This document shows positions 27,601-34,070 of a stretch of 34,070 nucleotides of DNA, piece after piece. A model generated the notes under the pieces. That model was given only the letters and a program-made list of their open reading frames with translations. It was not told the DNA's origin and searched no databases. Source of the stretch: Pinguiococcus pyrenoidosus (Eukaryota > Sar > Pinguiophyceae > Pinguiochrysidales > Pinguiochrysidaceae); assembly GCA_019677205.1 (NCBI GenBank), contig JAAMXY010000034.1, positions 1 to 34,070 on the forward strand, written 5' to 3'. A program made the position numbers and the translations under genes. Position 1 is the stretch's first letter. Every line of letters starts with the position of its first letter.

Positions 27601-28718
27601 GGAAGGTGGATGCCTTGCTCAAGCAGATCAGAGTACTCCACGAGCTCCACGAGCAGGAGGTGCAAGCCCTCGTGGATGGACTCGAGGATGAGGAGGAAGA
27701 TGAGGAAGATGAGGGTGACGACGAGGTAGGAAGCGGGGGCAAGAGCGACGAGAAGGACGCAAGCGACTCCGGAGTGCCTCGCGTGAAGCCAGAGCCGACG
27801 CCACAGCTAGAAGACCAAGAAGAGGGCAAGGAGGAGGATGGAGCGGATGGGATGGATGTGGAGGAGAGCCAAGAAGGAGGCGTGGGCGAGGCGTCGACTG
27901 CTTCGGGGAACGTGCAGATCACGCTGCCGATGTACGACGAGGCCATGCTCGTGCAGTACAGCAAGGAGAAAGTGGGTGCACGGATCGGCGAGCTGGAGGA
28001 GAACATCGCGGCAATCCGGGAAGACGTCAACATCGAGGCCCTCGCCGAGTTCCGGAGGAAGGAACAGGACTACCTGGCACGGGTGCGCGATCTGGACGCC
28101 GCGACGGAGGAGCGGAACAAGCGCCGCCGAACCCTTGAGGACCTCCGACGGCAACGGCTGGAGGAGTTCATGCATGGCTTCGGAATCATCACGCTCAAGC
28201 TGAAGGAGATGTACCAAATGATCACGCTTGGAGGCGACGCCGAGCTCGAGCTGGTGGACTCCTTGGACCCCTTCAGCGAGGGAATTGTCTTCAGTGTGCG
28301 GCCGCCGCGCAAGTCCTGGAAGAACATCAGCAACCTGAGCGGCGGGGAGAAGACCTTGAGCTCTCTCGCGCTGGTCTTTGCGCTGCATCACTATCGCCCG
28401 ACGCCGCTGTACGTCATGGACGAAATCGACGCCGCCCTGGATTTCAAGAACGTCAGCATCGTTGGTCACTATATTAAGGAGCGAACTCGCAACGCGCAAT
28501 TCGTGATCATCTCCCTGCGGAACAACATGTTTGAGCTGGCAGATCGCCTGGTCGGGATCTACAAGACGGACAACTGCACGAAGTCCGTGACGATCAACCC
28601 CGCGGCCTTTGAGAAGATGCAGCCACGAGGGGAAGCAAGCCGCAGGGCAAGTGATCAGGCCGACACGGAACAAGGGGCAATGGTACTGGCAGACCGTACC
28701 AACGACGTGCGGACTTAG
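24612..28718 (+). CDS. SMC4: Structural maintenance of chromosomes protein 4 (condensin ATPase)
   Basis: A 1368-residue intronless gene; the ATG at 24612 is chosen because homology starts shortly after it (RLMIRKMTLENFKSYAG). The head N-half has Walker A GPNGSGKSN (about 46). Long coiled coils flank a hinge (about 550-710; LGRLGDLGTIDDRYDVAAS, GTMSGGGKTVKRGG at its end). The C-half has signature LSGGEKTLSSLALVFALHHY (about 1242) and Walker B YVMDEIDAALDFKN (about 1266), then ISLRNNMFELADRLVGIYKT, wording specific to SMC4. With SMC2 it forms condensin, which compacts mitotic chromosomes. Between coiled coil and C-head (about 1020-1095) is an acidic, low-complexity insert with runs of Glu/Asp and a VKPE sumoylation-like motif. 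Convergent with the small gene beyond it. Confidence 0.96.
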   Translation: MSHDVASPNGPGPRLMIRKMTLENFKSYAGVREIGPFHKCFSSIVGPNGSGKSNVIDAMLFVFGKRAKQLRLNRVSELIHNSENHRDLPFAKVSVFFQEIIDRDDASSAEEPGDKAFPTSAQEEDDYDVVPGSEFVVSRTGYRDNTSKYTLDGKQMSFKELAELFRSKGVDLDNNRFLILQGEVEQISMMKPKGQTEHEDGLLEYLEDIIGSKRFVEPTSEAAACLETAEESRGEKLQRLKVAEKERDSLRGARDEATAFLRMESDLRAQKNILAQLHLREQRNGVTRLLQREAEVKEQIADGKAKNKEVEAQLKELSEEFEKESADFKVAREDLERHEQEFAAYEQRDVKYKADLKHTKGELKKLKEKIASSEKKIATAEAKVSENSAREPELQQAVEDATASLASASDDLANLKAEVMAETASLRKDLDKKQQELHPLKAVVCEAEASRTTCQVELDLHRKGVVQAKRDYDDTAKALEDAKQREHQAKAQAASLQNDVAKAQQDVARFQEEIATAKEQEPQLAAQATASAAASEEAKLSLSTAQNRSRALQRILEASRPGGALETAGVLGRLGDLGTIDDRYDVAASTACGSLDSIIVESGPGGTECINFLRANSLGRASFLALDQVRRNLSSQMERDVQLPRGAQRLFDLIAVSDERVRVAFYHGLRDTLVATNLDEAMAWAYEGGSSKAKWRVVTLEGQLIEKTGTMSGGGKTVKRGGLRSASGSARGPSAGAVTPEEVEQLAVDAEEASAKLSHCREARKAAENALASAGKALKGLQRDIRKLELELQGAGDKQQRLQERMHELLPKCELTDEELAREKELQGRLESLEQELETAKEACAPLEKQVADIQAQIQDVRKAEVEELEEAKRTAEQALQAAKKTLNKARADVKSNQRKLEKEASAVEAAQQEQATMQEEYARMKAEFKELEENALEVLNAFEKAKEEVEGKRATLDELRKRKDDIEAKVQEAKSVEVELKATLKERATKRSECERKVDALLKQIRVLHELHEQEVQALVDGLEDEEEDEEDEGDDEVGSGGKSDEKDASDSGVPRVKPEPTPQLEDQEEGKEEDGADGMDVEESQEGGVGEASTASGNVQITLPMYDEAMLVQYSKEKVGARIGELEENIAAIREDVNIEALAEFRRKEQDYLARVRDLDAATEERNKRRRTLEDLRRQRLEEFMHGFGIITLKLKEMYQMITLGGDAELELVDSLDPFSEGIVFSVRPPRKSWKNISNLSGGEKTLSSLALVFALHHYRPTPLYVMDEIDAALDFKNVSIVGHYIKERTRNAQFVIISLRNNMFELADRLVGIYKTDNCTKSVTINPAAFEKMQPRGEASRRASDQADTEQGAMVLADRTNDVRT

Positions 28719-28735
28719 GAGTGACAACAGGTTTT

Positions 28736-28785
28736 AGTTTCAGTTTCAGCTTCAGCTTCAGCTGCAGTCTCAGCTCTTCAGCTTC
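28736..28785 (+). repeat. Degenerate hexamer repeat after the SMC4 stop
   Basis: About eight units of TTCAGC/TTCAGT-like sequence begin 17 bp after the SMC4 stop codon, probably in its 3'-UTR. Confidence 0.8.
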
Positions 28786-28907
28786 TTTGTGCACTCTACG
28801 TCGAGCGTTGACTCATGTTGCTCACGCGAGAAAGGAGAGGGGCGCTTGCTCTTCAGGCGAGTGGTCTTGCAGACGAGCAGGACTTCCAGCGCCGTGTCGT
28901 TCTCTGC

Positions 28908-29396
28908 TCACCGAACGAAGACCTTGGCGCCCCTCGACTTTTGCATGAAGAGCGGCTCGGGATCATCCACTTCCTCGCAAGTGGGCGGCTCCTCGCAAGT
29001 GGGCGGCTCCTCGCAAGTGGGCGATTCTTCCGTCGAAGCTGCTACAGCCTCCTTCTTCTGCTCTTTGTTGGCTTCACGTCGCTGCTGAAAGTAGTCGGCT
29101 GCCTTCTGCCTCGCTTTGCTCCGCTCCAGGGCCTCTCGCTTCCGCTCCTCCCGCTGGCGCCGCAGCTTTTCTTGGAGGCTTTCATCAGCAGCCTTTGCTG
29201 TGGCATGCTGGTACTGCTCCTGCTTCTCAGCGCTCAGGATGGCAACCAGGCGCTCGAGGCCCTTGCGGTAGGAGAAGGCCTCTGCAAGCTCCGGATCCAG
29301 CTTCTTGCGCCGCGTCAATTCTTGACGCAGATCGTACGTACTCAGCGTGTGCACATTCTCCAAAGTGATCTCTATCGCGGGCTGAGATGACGCCAT
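28908..29396 (-). CDS. Unrecognised 162-residue charged coiled-coil protein
   Basis: Single exon from the ATG at 29396. I do not recognise the family with certainty. Residues 12-35 (VHTLSTYDLRQELTRRKKL) resemble a SAP-like helix-turn-helix; residues 45-115 are a Lys/Arg/Glu-rich helix likely to form a coiled coil. An acidic linker carries three tandem CEEPPT units encoded by an 18-bp repeat, and the C-terminus (LFMQKSRGAKVFVR) looks like a short conserved motif. There is no signal peptide or membrane segment, so it is probably cytosolic or nuclear. It shares a 422-bp divergent region with kinesin-14 and converges on SMC4 (189 bp between stops). Codon use and GC content match the neighbours, and the frame is clean, which supports a real gene. 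Confidence 0.7.
   Translation of the reverse strand: MASSQPAIEITLENVHTLSTYDLRQELTRRKKLDPELAEAFSYRKGLERLVAILSAEKQEQYQHATAKAADESLQEKLRRQREERKREALERSKARQKAADYFQQRREANKEQKKEAVAASTEESPTCEEPPTCEEPPTCEEVDDPEPLFMQKSRGAKVFVR
28973..29026 (-). repeat. Three tandem 18-bp units coding for CEEPPT repeats
   Basis: Units 28973-28990, 28991-29008 and 29009-29026 start CCTCGCAAGTGGGCG on the + strand; the first two are identical and the third differs at its end. They are in frame and add six residues each. Confidence 0.9.
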
Positions 29397-29818
29397 CTTT
29401 AAGTCAGACTGAGACTTTATTTGTGGCGCAAAACTTCAAAACTCGGTGCAAGAACAAAGCGGACAGAAACTGAACGAAGCTTAGTTACCCCGTATCATTG
29501 GCCACTAACACTTGTCTGGACAAACAAGCATGCTTAATTGGTTCTTGACAAGAGCCGTTTCTGTTTCTGGATTCGTCCACGAATGAAGTATCCCATGGTA
29601 AATTCGAAAGTAGCTTCATTCCAATATTATGTATTGAAAAGTATGGATTGCGCATCAGTCATACCCAATGAAAGCATGGCTTTCGCAATCCTCCTCAGAT
29701 ATCGCTCCTGTAATCAGCCTTCGCAGTGGGCAACGAACTAGTCGTTGCGTTGTGGATGTGACAGTTGCTTTGGCGCCAAAAGCGCATCTTTGGCGCCAAA
29801 AGCCGTCTGCGCCGTAAG
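29397..29818. promoter_or_regulatory. Divergent promoter region with duplicated E2F-like palindromes
   Basis: 422 bp between divergent start codons, AT-rich in the centre. CTTTGGCGCCAAAAGC occurs twice, at 29768-29783 and 29788-29803, exactly 20 bp apart and ending 15 bp before the kinesin ATG. Each contains TTTGGCGCCAAA, a complete E2F-type palindrome (two opposed TTTGGCGC half-sites). On the other side GGCGCAAAAC (29425-29434) lies about 30 bp before the start of the small charged protein and is a weaker match. Confidence 0.6.
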
Positions 29819-32770
29819 ATGAGCGCCGCGGATCGCCGGAATTACGCCAGCGCCGCGCGAGAGGGCATTTCGCGTCGGACCATCCGACCTCCGAGTCGGC
29901 TCCACGGCGCAAATGGCGCATCCAAAAGCCGCTCTCCCGCGCAGCCCAAATCCAGATCTGCGAATGCGGCGCGAACTGCGCCACTGGCGCCTCCGCCGCG
30001 CTCTCCGCGCACTCCATCTCAGAGGCGTCTTAGTCGAGAGCTGAACCTGACCCCGAGCCGCGCGAGCGCGGTGCGGCGCCTGGCGGACGAGTGCTTCAAA
30101 ACCAGCAACGAGCAGATCACCGCCGTGTTGCGCACGAAGCCCAAGGCGTCCAAGTGGGATCTCAAAGAGAAGGTGGCCGGGCGCGACGAGCTCATCAAGA
30201 CCCTTCGGAGCACCCTGGCGGACGTTCGCGGCGAGCGCGCGCGCTTCCGCGACGAGATGGCGCGTTTGGAGCGGACGCTTCAGGCGGATCTCAGCGAGCG
30301 AGCCGAGGCGCAGGCGCGATTGACCGTCCGCGTGTCGGACCTGATGGAGGAGCTCCGGGCGCAGCAGGAGAGTGCGGAGGGCCACGAAGGCCGCGTGGAG
30401 GAGCTCGAGCGAGAGTGTGCGGACTTGCGCCAGAGGCTGGACGGCGTGGCCCCGGCCAAGGAGGAGCTCCAGCTGCTCCAGGACAATGCAGATCGCCTGG
30501 AGAAGCAGCTGCGCCGCCGGGAGGAGGAGCTGCAAGCTCTGAAGGCCAGCCTGGACGAGAAGGACAGGGCGTCTGCGGCGGAGATCAAGGAGCTGCGCGA
30601 AGGGCTGGTTGTGGAGTACGCAACCAAAGCGGATAGCCTGTCGGCGGAGTTGGAGTCCCTCCGGGCGAAGCACGCCGAGCAGTCCCAGAGCTTTAGTCAC
30701 CTTCAGGAGATGCACAGGAGCAAGGAGGCCGAGCTGGACGCGCTGGAGAAGAAAGCCTCATCAGAGTCGCAGGAAGTGGCACACCTGCAGGCGATGACCC
30801 AGAAGCTCGCTGCGGATCTCACGGAGCAGAAGGAGAATCTGAAGGCGAAAGAGCAGAGCCTCATGACGGCCATCTCGAACCTGACGCAGTATCAGGACAG
30901 CGCGTCCAAGCGGGAAGACAAGCTGCGCGAAGAGATTCAAGCAAAAGGAGAGCGCCTGGCGGAGCTGGCGGCGCAGAACGCTGTCCTGCTCCAGGAGAAG
31001 ACGCAGCTGGACGCCAAGAGCATTGCGTCTGCCTCGGAAGTCGCCTCGCTCAAGAGTAGCATCGACGATCTTAGACGCCAGATAGACAAGCACCAGGAGG
31101 AGAACACCGACTTGAAAACCAAGTTCGCCACGCTGAATGAGAGCGTCGCCGTGGAGCAGCAGCTCCGGCGGCGCGCCGAGGACTCCGAGGCGCGCGAGCG
31201 GGAAGAGCGTACCGCGGCCTGTGCGCAGCTGCTCGCCATGCAGTCTCAGAATCGCAAGGACCTAGACGCGGCCCGCACCGAGGCAGACAAGGCCCGGCAA
31301 GAGTTTGAGGCGAAGATGAGTGACTCCTCCGAGAAGATGTCGGAGAAGGACGAGCTCAACAGAGAACTGCAAAGCCGCATCACCGCGCTGCAGGCCGAGA
31401 CGGCCAGTCTACGGGAGGCGTTGGCCGATGCAGAAGCTCAGAAGAACGCCGATGCCATGACGGAGCTGGCCACAGTGAAGGGCGAAATGGAGATGCTGCG
31501 ACAGCAGAAGGCCGACTTGGAGCAGATGAAGACCGCCAGCGCAGACAGTGCGAAGCAGCGGATCCAGGAGCTGGAGAAGGACATTCAGAAAGGCGAATCC
31601 GATCGTCGGAAGCTGCACAATCTCATCCAAGAGCTCCGCGGCAACGTACGAGTCTTCGCACGGGTCCGACCCTTCCTTCCAAACGACGCGCCGAAAGGTG
31701 CCGCCGCCGACGCCGAGATGGCGTCGTGCATCACGCCGTCCACGGACGCGTCTTCCGTCATCATTCGCACCGACGACGAAACGAAGCGCGGAGACCAGGA
31801 GCATACCTTCAAGTTCGACCGCGTGTTCTCTCCGAGCCTGGGGCAGGAGGAAGTCTTCAAGGAGGTGTCCGAGTTCGTTCAGAGCGCCCTCGACGGCTAT
31901 CATGTCTGCCTCTTCTCGTATGGGCAGACGGGCTCCGGGAAGACGCACACGATGCTAGGGAGCGGGGCGGGCCCCATGCGCGGCATCATCCCGCGCGCCA
32001 TGGAGCAAGTGGGGTCGTACAAGGAGCATCTCGAGACCCAGGGCTGGACGTTTAACATGGAAGTGACCTTCGTGGAGATCTACAACGAGGTCGTGCGGGA
32101 CCTCCTGCGGGAGGACTCGGCCGTGGACGAGGAGAACAAGCCGGAGATCCGTCGCCGCGGCGAGGAAATCTATCTGAGCAACGTGAACCGAGTCTCCGTC
32201 GATCCGCGAGACCGATTACAGTTCGAGGAGCTTCTGTCCTGCGCCTCTCGGCATCGGTCGGTGTCGTCGACGAACATGAATGCGCAGTCCTCCCGGTCGC
32301 ACAGTATCTTCACGCTGCATCTCCGAGGGCGGCACACCGAGCAGAAGGCCTCGATGCACGGCGCGTTGAACCTGGTCGACCTCGCGGGGAGCGAGCGAAT
32401 CAGCCGCAGCGGAGCCACCGGCGATCGGCTGAAGGAGGCGCAGAACATCAATCGGTCTCTCAGCTGCCTCTCGGACGTCTTCTCGGCGCTTCGGAACAAG
32501 GCGGGGCACGTGCCCTTCCGAAACTCGAAGCTGACCCAGTTGCTGCAGCCGGCGTTGAGCGGCGACGGCAAGACGCTGATGATTGTGAATCTTTCTCCCA
32601 CGTACGCGTCCTACGGAGAGAGCCTCTGCAGCCTGCGCTTCGCGGCCAGCGTCAACCAGTGTGAGTTGGGTCGGCCGAAGCGGCAGTTGCGCAGCATCTC
32701 GTCCGGGATGGATGCGGAGAACATCCCGGCGAATGCCAATCGCAAGCCGAGACGACCTCGCAACCTGTGA
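29819..32770 (+). CDS. Kinesin-14 family C-terminal motor protein
   Basis: 983 residues, intronless; the ATG at 29819 is the first in frame and gives MSAADRRNYAS. Layout: a basic, Ser/Pro/Arg-rich tail (about 1-95), a long coiled coil (about 110-595), the kinesin-14 neck LHNLIQELRGNVRVFARVRPF (about 599), and a C-terminal motor. Motor motifs are all present: Walker A GQTGSGKTHTM (about 701), switch I NAQSSRSHSIF (about 822), switch II LVDLAGSERISRSG (about 853) and KLTQLLQPALSGDGKTLMI. A basic tail of about 35 residues follows the motor. A neck before the motor with the IQELRGN sequence marks minus-end-directed kinesin-14 (Ncd/KAR3/KIFC1 type), which crosslinks and focuses spindle microtubules. 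The basic tail may provide a second microtubule-binding site. E2F-like palindromes just upstream fit cell-cycle expression. Confidence 0.95.
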   Translation: MSAADRRNYASAAREGISRRTIRPPSRLHGANGASKSRSPAQPKSRSANAARTAPLAPPPRSPRTPSQRRLSRELNLTPSRASAVRRLADECFKTSNEQITAVLRTKPKASKWDLKEKVAGRDELIKTLRSTLADVRGERARFRDEMARLERTLQADLSERAEAQARLTVRVSDLMEELRAQQESAEGHEGRVEELERECADLRQRLDGVAPAKEELQLLQDNADRLEKQLRRREEELQALKASLDEKDRASAAEIKELREGLVVEYATKADSLSAELESLRAKHAEQSQSFSHLQEMHRSKEAELDALEKKASSESQEVAHLQAMTQKLAADLTEQKENLKAKEQSLMTAISNLTQYQDSASKREDKLREEIQAKGERLAELAAQNAVLLQEKTQLDAKSIASASEVASLKSSIDDLRRQIDKHQEENTDLKTKFATLNESVAVEQQLRRRAEDSEAREREERTAACAQLLAMQSQNRKDLDAARTEADKARQEFEAKMSDSSEKMSEKDELNRELQSRITALQAETASLREALADAEAQKNADAMTELATVKGEMEMLRQQKADLEQMKTASADSAKQRIQELEKDIQKGESDRRKLHNLIQELRGNVRVFARVRPFLPNDAPKGAAADAEMASCITPSTDASSVIIRTDDETKRGDQEHTFKFDRVFSPSLGQEEVFKEVSEFVQSALDGYHVCLFSYGQTGSGKTHTMLGSGAGPMRGIIPRAMEQVGSYKEHLETQGWTFNMEVTFVEIYNEVVRDLLREDSAVDEENKPEIRRRGEEIYLSNVNRVSVDPRDRLQFEELLSCASRHRSVSSTNMNAQSSRSHSIFTLHLRGRHTEQKASMHGALNLVDLAGSERISRSGATGDRLKEAQNINRSLSCLSDVFSALRNKAGHVPFRNSKLTQLLQPALSGDGKTLMIVNLSPTYASYGESLCSLRFAASVNQCELGRPKRQLRSISSGMDAENIPANANRKPRRPRNL

Positions 32771-33155
32771 AGGCTGTGCGGCGCCGATCGAGCGGAGAAG
32801 TCTTGCGCGTGAAGGCGTTGGTCCCGACGCGTGTGAAGCAGGAGGAGGCGGAGCGAAGTCAAAGCGGGTGTGAGGCGGATCGAAACAGAAACCAAAGACA
32901 ACCAAGCCAGCAAATCCCTGTTTGCAAGCGATCGACTCCGCAGCGTCTCTCGAGCCTCACCCTACTATTGCTTGCGACTGGCGGCGTGTACTCTCTTCTG
33001 AAGTGTGCGTGTGGCGCATGGTGGCGGCGGGCGACACCACGGCTCCGCACACTTCTACACCACCTGCGCCAGTCTGTGACTGCTTCCCATCTGACATGTG
33101 GAGACGCACAACGGGCGACTACGCCGCGTTGTGACGACAAGAGCTGAAGCCGCGC
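32771..33155. other. Convergent intergenic region, kinesin and carrier genes
   Basis: 385 bp between stop codons; GC-rich with no supported gene or repeat. Confidence 0.45.
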
Positions 33156-34070
33156 CTAGCTCCTAACGAGCGACAGGTACAGCGCGCGGATGTTCTCCAC
33201 GAAGACAAACATGAGCACGGTGTGTCCTCCGCAGCGGCCGTAGTAGGGTGCGAAGCCGCTGTAGAGGCCGCCGAGGCCCTCCGCGCGGAAGATGCGCGTG
33301 AGCGTGCCCAGCGTGGAGCGGTACTGCAGCGTGCCGTCCGGCAGCGGCTTCTGGAAGGCCATGCGGTTCTTGGCGGACTCAAAGGGCATGGTGATGAGCG
33401 AGTACAGCAGGCCGGAGGTCATGGCGGCGCAGAAGACGTTGGTGGTGTTGCCCGTGACGCCCAGCTGGCGGTAGCTGGCCTTGAACTGATCGTAGGTGCC
33501 CACCTGCGTGGCGCCCACCAGCATGGCGCGCGTCATGAGCGGGTAGCAGCCGCGGTAGAAGGCCATGGGGCCCTCCTCCTTCAAGATGCGGAAGCCCGCA
33601 TCCACCAAGCCGCGGTAGTTCCGCCGCTGCTCCTTGGGCAGGCCGGCGTCGTTGGCCAGGCGGATCAGCGTGACCTCCGCGGGACACGAGATCACGGCGG
33701 CCATGGCGCCGGAGGCGCAGCCGGCAGTGAGGCGGCTGAGCACGTCCGTCTCGCGCACCTTGGCCAGCTCGTCGCGGATGACCTCGAACAGGCCGAAGCG
33801 GCTGGTGGCGTAGAACATTTGGCGAAACACGCCGGCGCCCAGGCCGGCGTACAGGCCACTCACGCCCTCCTTCTTGATGATGTCGTTGGCGAAGGCCCGC
33901 ATGGGCAGCACCTGCGCGTCCGGACTGCTGAGAGCCGCCAGGTTGCGCCGCACCGCCAGCGTGTTCATGGGGTGGATGCACACCCACGCGAACATGCCGC
34001 CCAGCCCGGCGGTGGCGAACTTCACGGACCTGCGTCCTGGCGTTGGTGCGGCTGCTGCAGCGGCGGCGGG
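33156..34070 (-). CDS. Mitochondrial carrier, 2-oxoglutarate/malate (SLC25A11) type, 5' end outside window
   Basis: The frame is open to the right edge and no ATG is seen, so the start is missing; about 304 residues are visible. The first visible residues are an Ala/Pro-rich lead ending GRRSVKF, which lines up with the start of known 2-oxoglutarate carriers. Three carrier repeats follow, each with a Px(D/E)xx(K/R)-like turn: HPMNTLAVRR (degenerate), CPAEVTLIRL and MPFESAKNRM. RNYRGLVDAGFRILKEEG and GLYSGFAPYYGRCGGHTVLMFVF are the family's matrix-helix and final-helix wording; CPAEVTLIR and PYYGR...HTVL point to SLC25A11 rather than other carriers. The protein exchanges 2-oxoglutarate for malate across the inner mitochondrial membrane (malate-aspartate shuttle). 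The first signature lacks the usual acidic residue (Asn instead). A plastid or other location cannot be excluded without the true N-terminus. Confidence 0.9.
   Translation of the reverse strand, partial: PAAAAAAAPTPGRRSVKFATAGLGGMFAWVCIHPMNTLAVRRNLAALSSPDAQVLPMRAFANDIIKKEGVSGLYAGLGAGVFRQMFYATSRFGLFEVIRDELAKVRETDVLSRLTAGCASGAMAAVISCPAEVTLIRLANDAGLPKEQRRNYRGLVDAGFRILKEEGPMAFYRGCYPLMTRAMLVGATQVGTYDQFKASYRQLGVTGNTTNVFCAAMTSGLLYSLITMPFESAKNRMAFQKPLPDGTLQYRSTLGTLTRIFRAEGLGGLYSGFAPYYGRCGGHTVLMFVFVENIRALYLSLVRS

Noticed and set aside
29738-30715. 325-codon open frame on the - strand
   Set aside because: Antisense to the kinesin coiled coil and covers its promoter; no recognisable motif.
1-34070. tRNA, rRNA, CRISPR or prokaryotic operon signals
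   Set aside because: I scanned by eye for T-loop (GGTTCRANNCC) patterns, regular spaced repeats and Shine-Dalgarno-linked genes and found none that hold up; a covariance-model search would be the decisive test for small RNAs.

Overview
The window is nuclear DNA from a eukaryotic microalga, most likely one with a red-algal-derived complex plastid (stramenopile-like; a haptophyte or related lineage is not excluded). Three things support this. Many genes are split by GT-AG introns whose phases match across junctions, mostly 65-90 nt long. The proteins are eukaryote-specific (SMC4 condensin, kinesin-14, ATG11/FIP200, CHTOP-like, DPH3, a mitochondrial carrier). Two plastid-type proteins (a CYP97 P450 and a DUF1995 protein) start with a hydrophobic signal peptide followed by a basic, Ser/Ala-rich stretch; in the P450 the predicted cleavage site is followed by Phe, as in 'ASA-FAP' type presequences. 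Genes are GC-rich, while intergenic DNA is locally AT-rich.

Layout from left to right: the 3' end of a Gly/Ser-rich repeat protein (+); a 1.7 kb AT-rich gap with a probable TTAA-flanked MITE; DUF1995 plastid protein (-); peroxisomal-type Lon protease (+); DPH3 (-); a SAM plus EF-hand protein (-); a GT14 glycosyltransferase that appears to continue into an R-type lectin domain (+); an ATG11/FIP200-like autophagy scaffold (-); a secreted EGF-like protein (+); catalase (-); a CHTOP/FoP-like RGG mRNA-export factor (+); CYP97-type carotenoid hydroxylase (-); SMC4 (+); an unrecognised 162-residue charged protein (-); kinesin-14 (+); and a 2-oxoglutarate/malate-type mitochondrial carrier that runs off the right edge (-).

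The genes do not form one pathway. They alternate strand almost strictly, giving a series of divergent promoter regions (about 0.4-0.9 kb) and convergent 3' ends. Functional groupings that can be read are: peroxisome (Lon2-type protease, catalase); plastid (DUF1995, CYP97); and mitosis (SMC4, kinesin-14), whose upstream regions carry E2F-like motifs, including a duplicated palindrome TTTGGCGCCAAAA just before the kinesin start codon. I found no tRNA, rRNA, CRISPR array or prokaryotic operon structure. Exon junctions were worked out by eye from phase agreement and family conservation and need transcript evidence. No clear new multi-gene system is visible. The most unusual items are the GT14-lectin and SAM-EF-hand fusions, the tandem E2F palindromes and the TTAA element.
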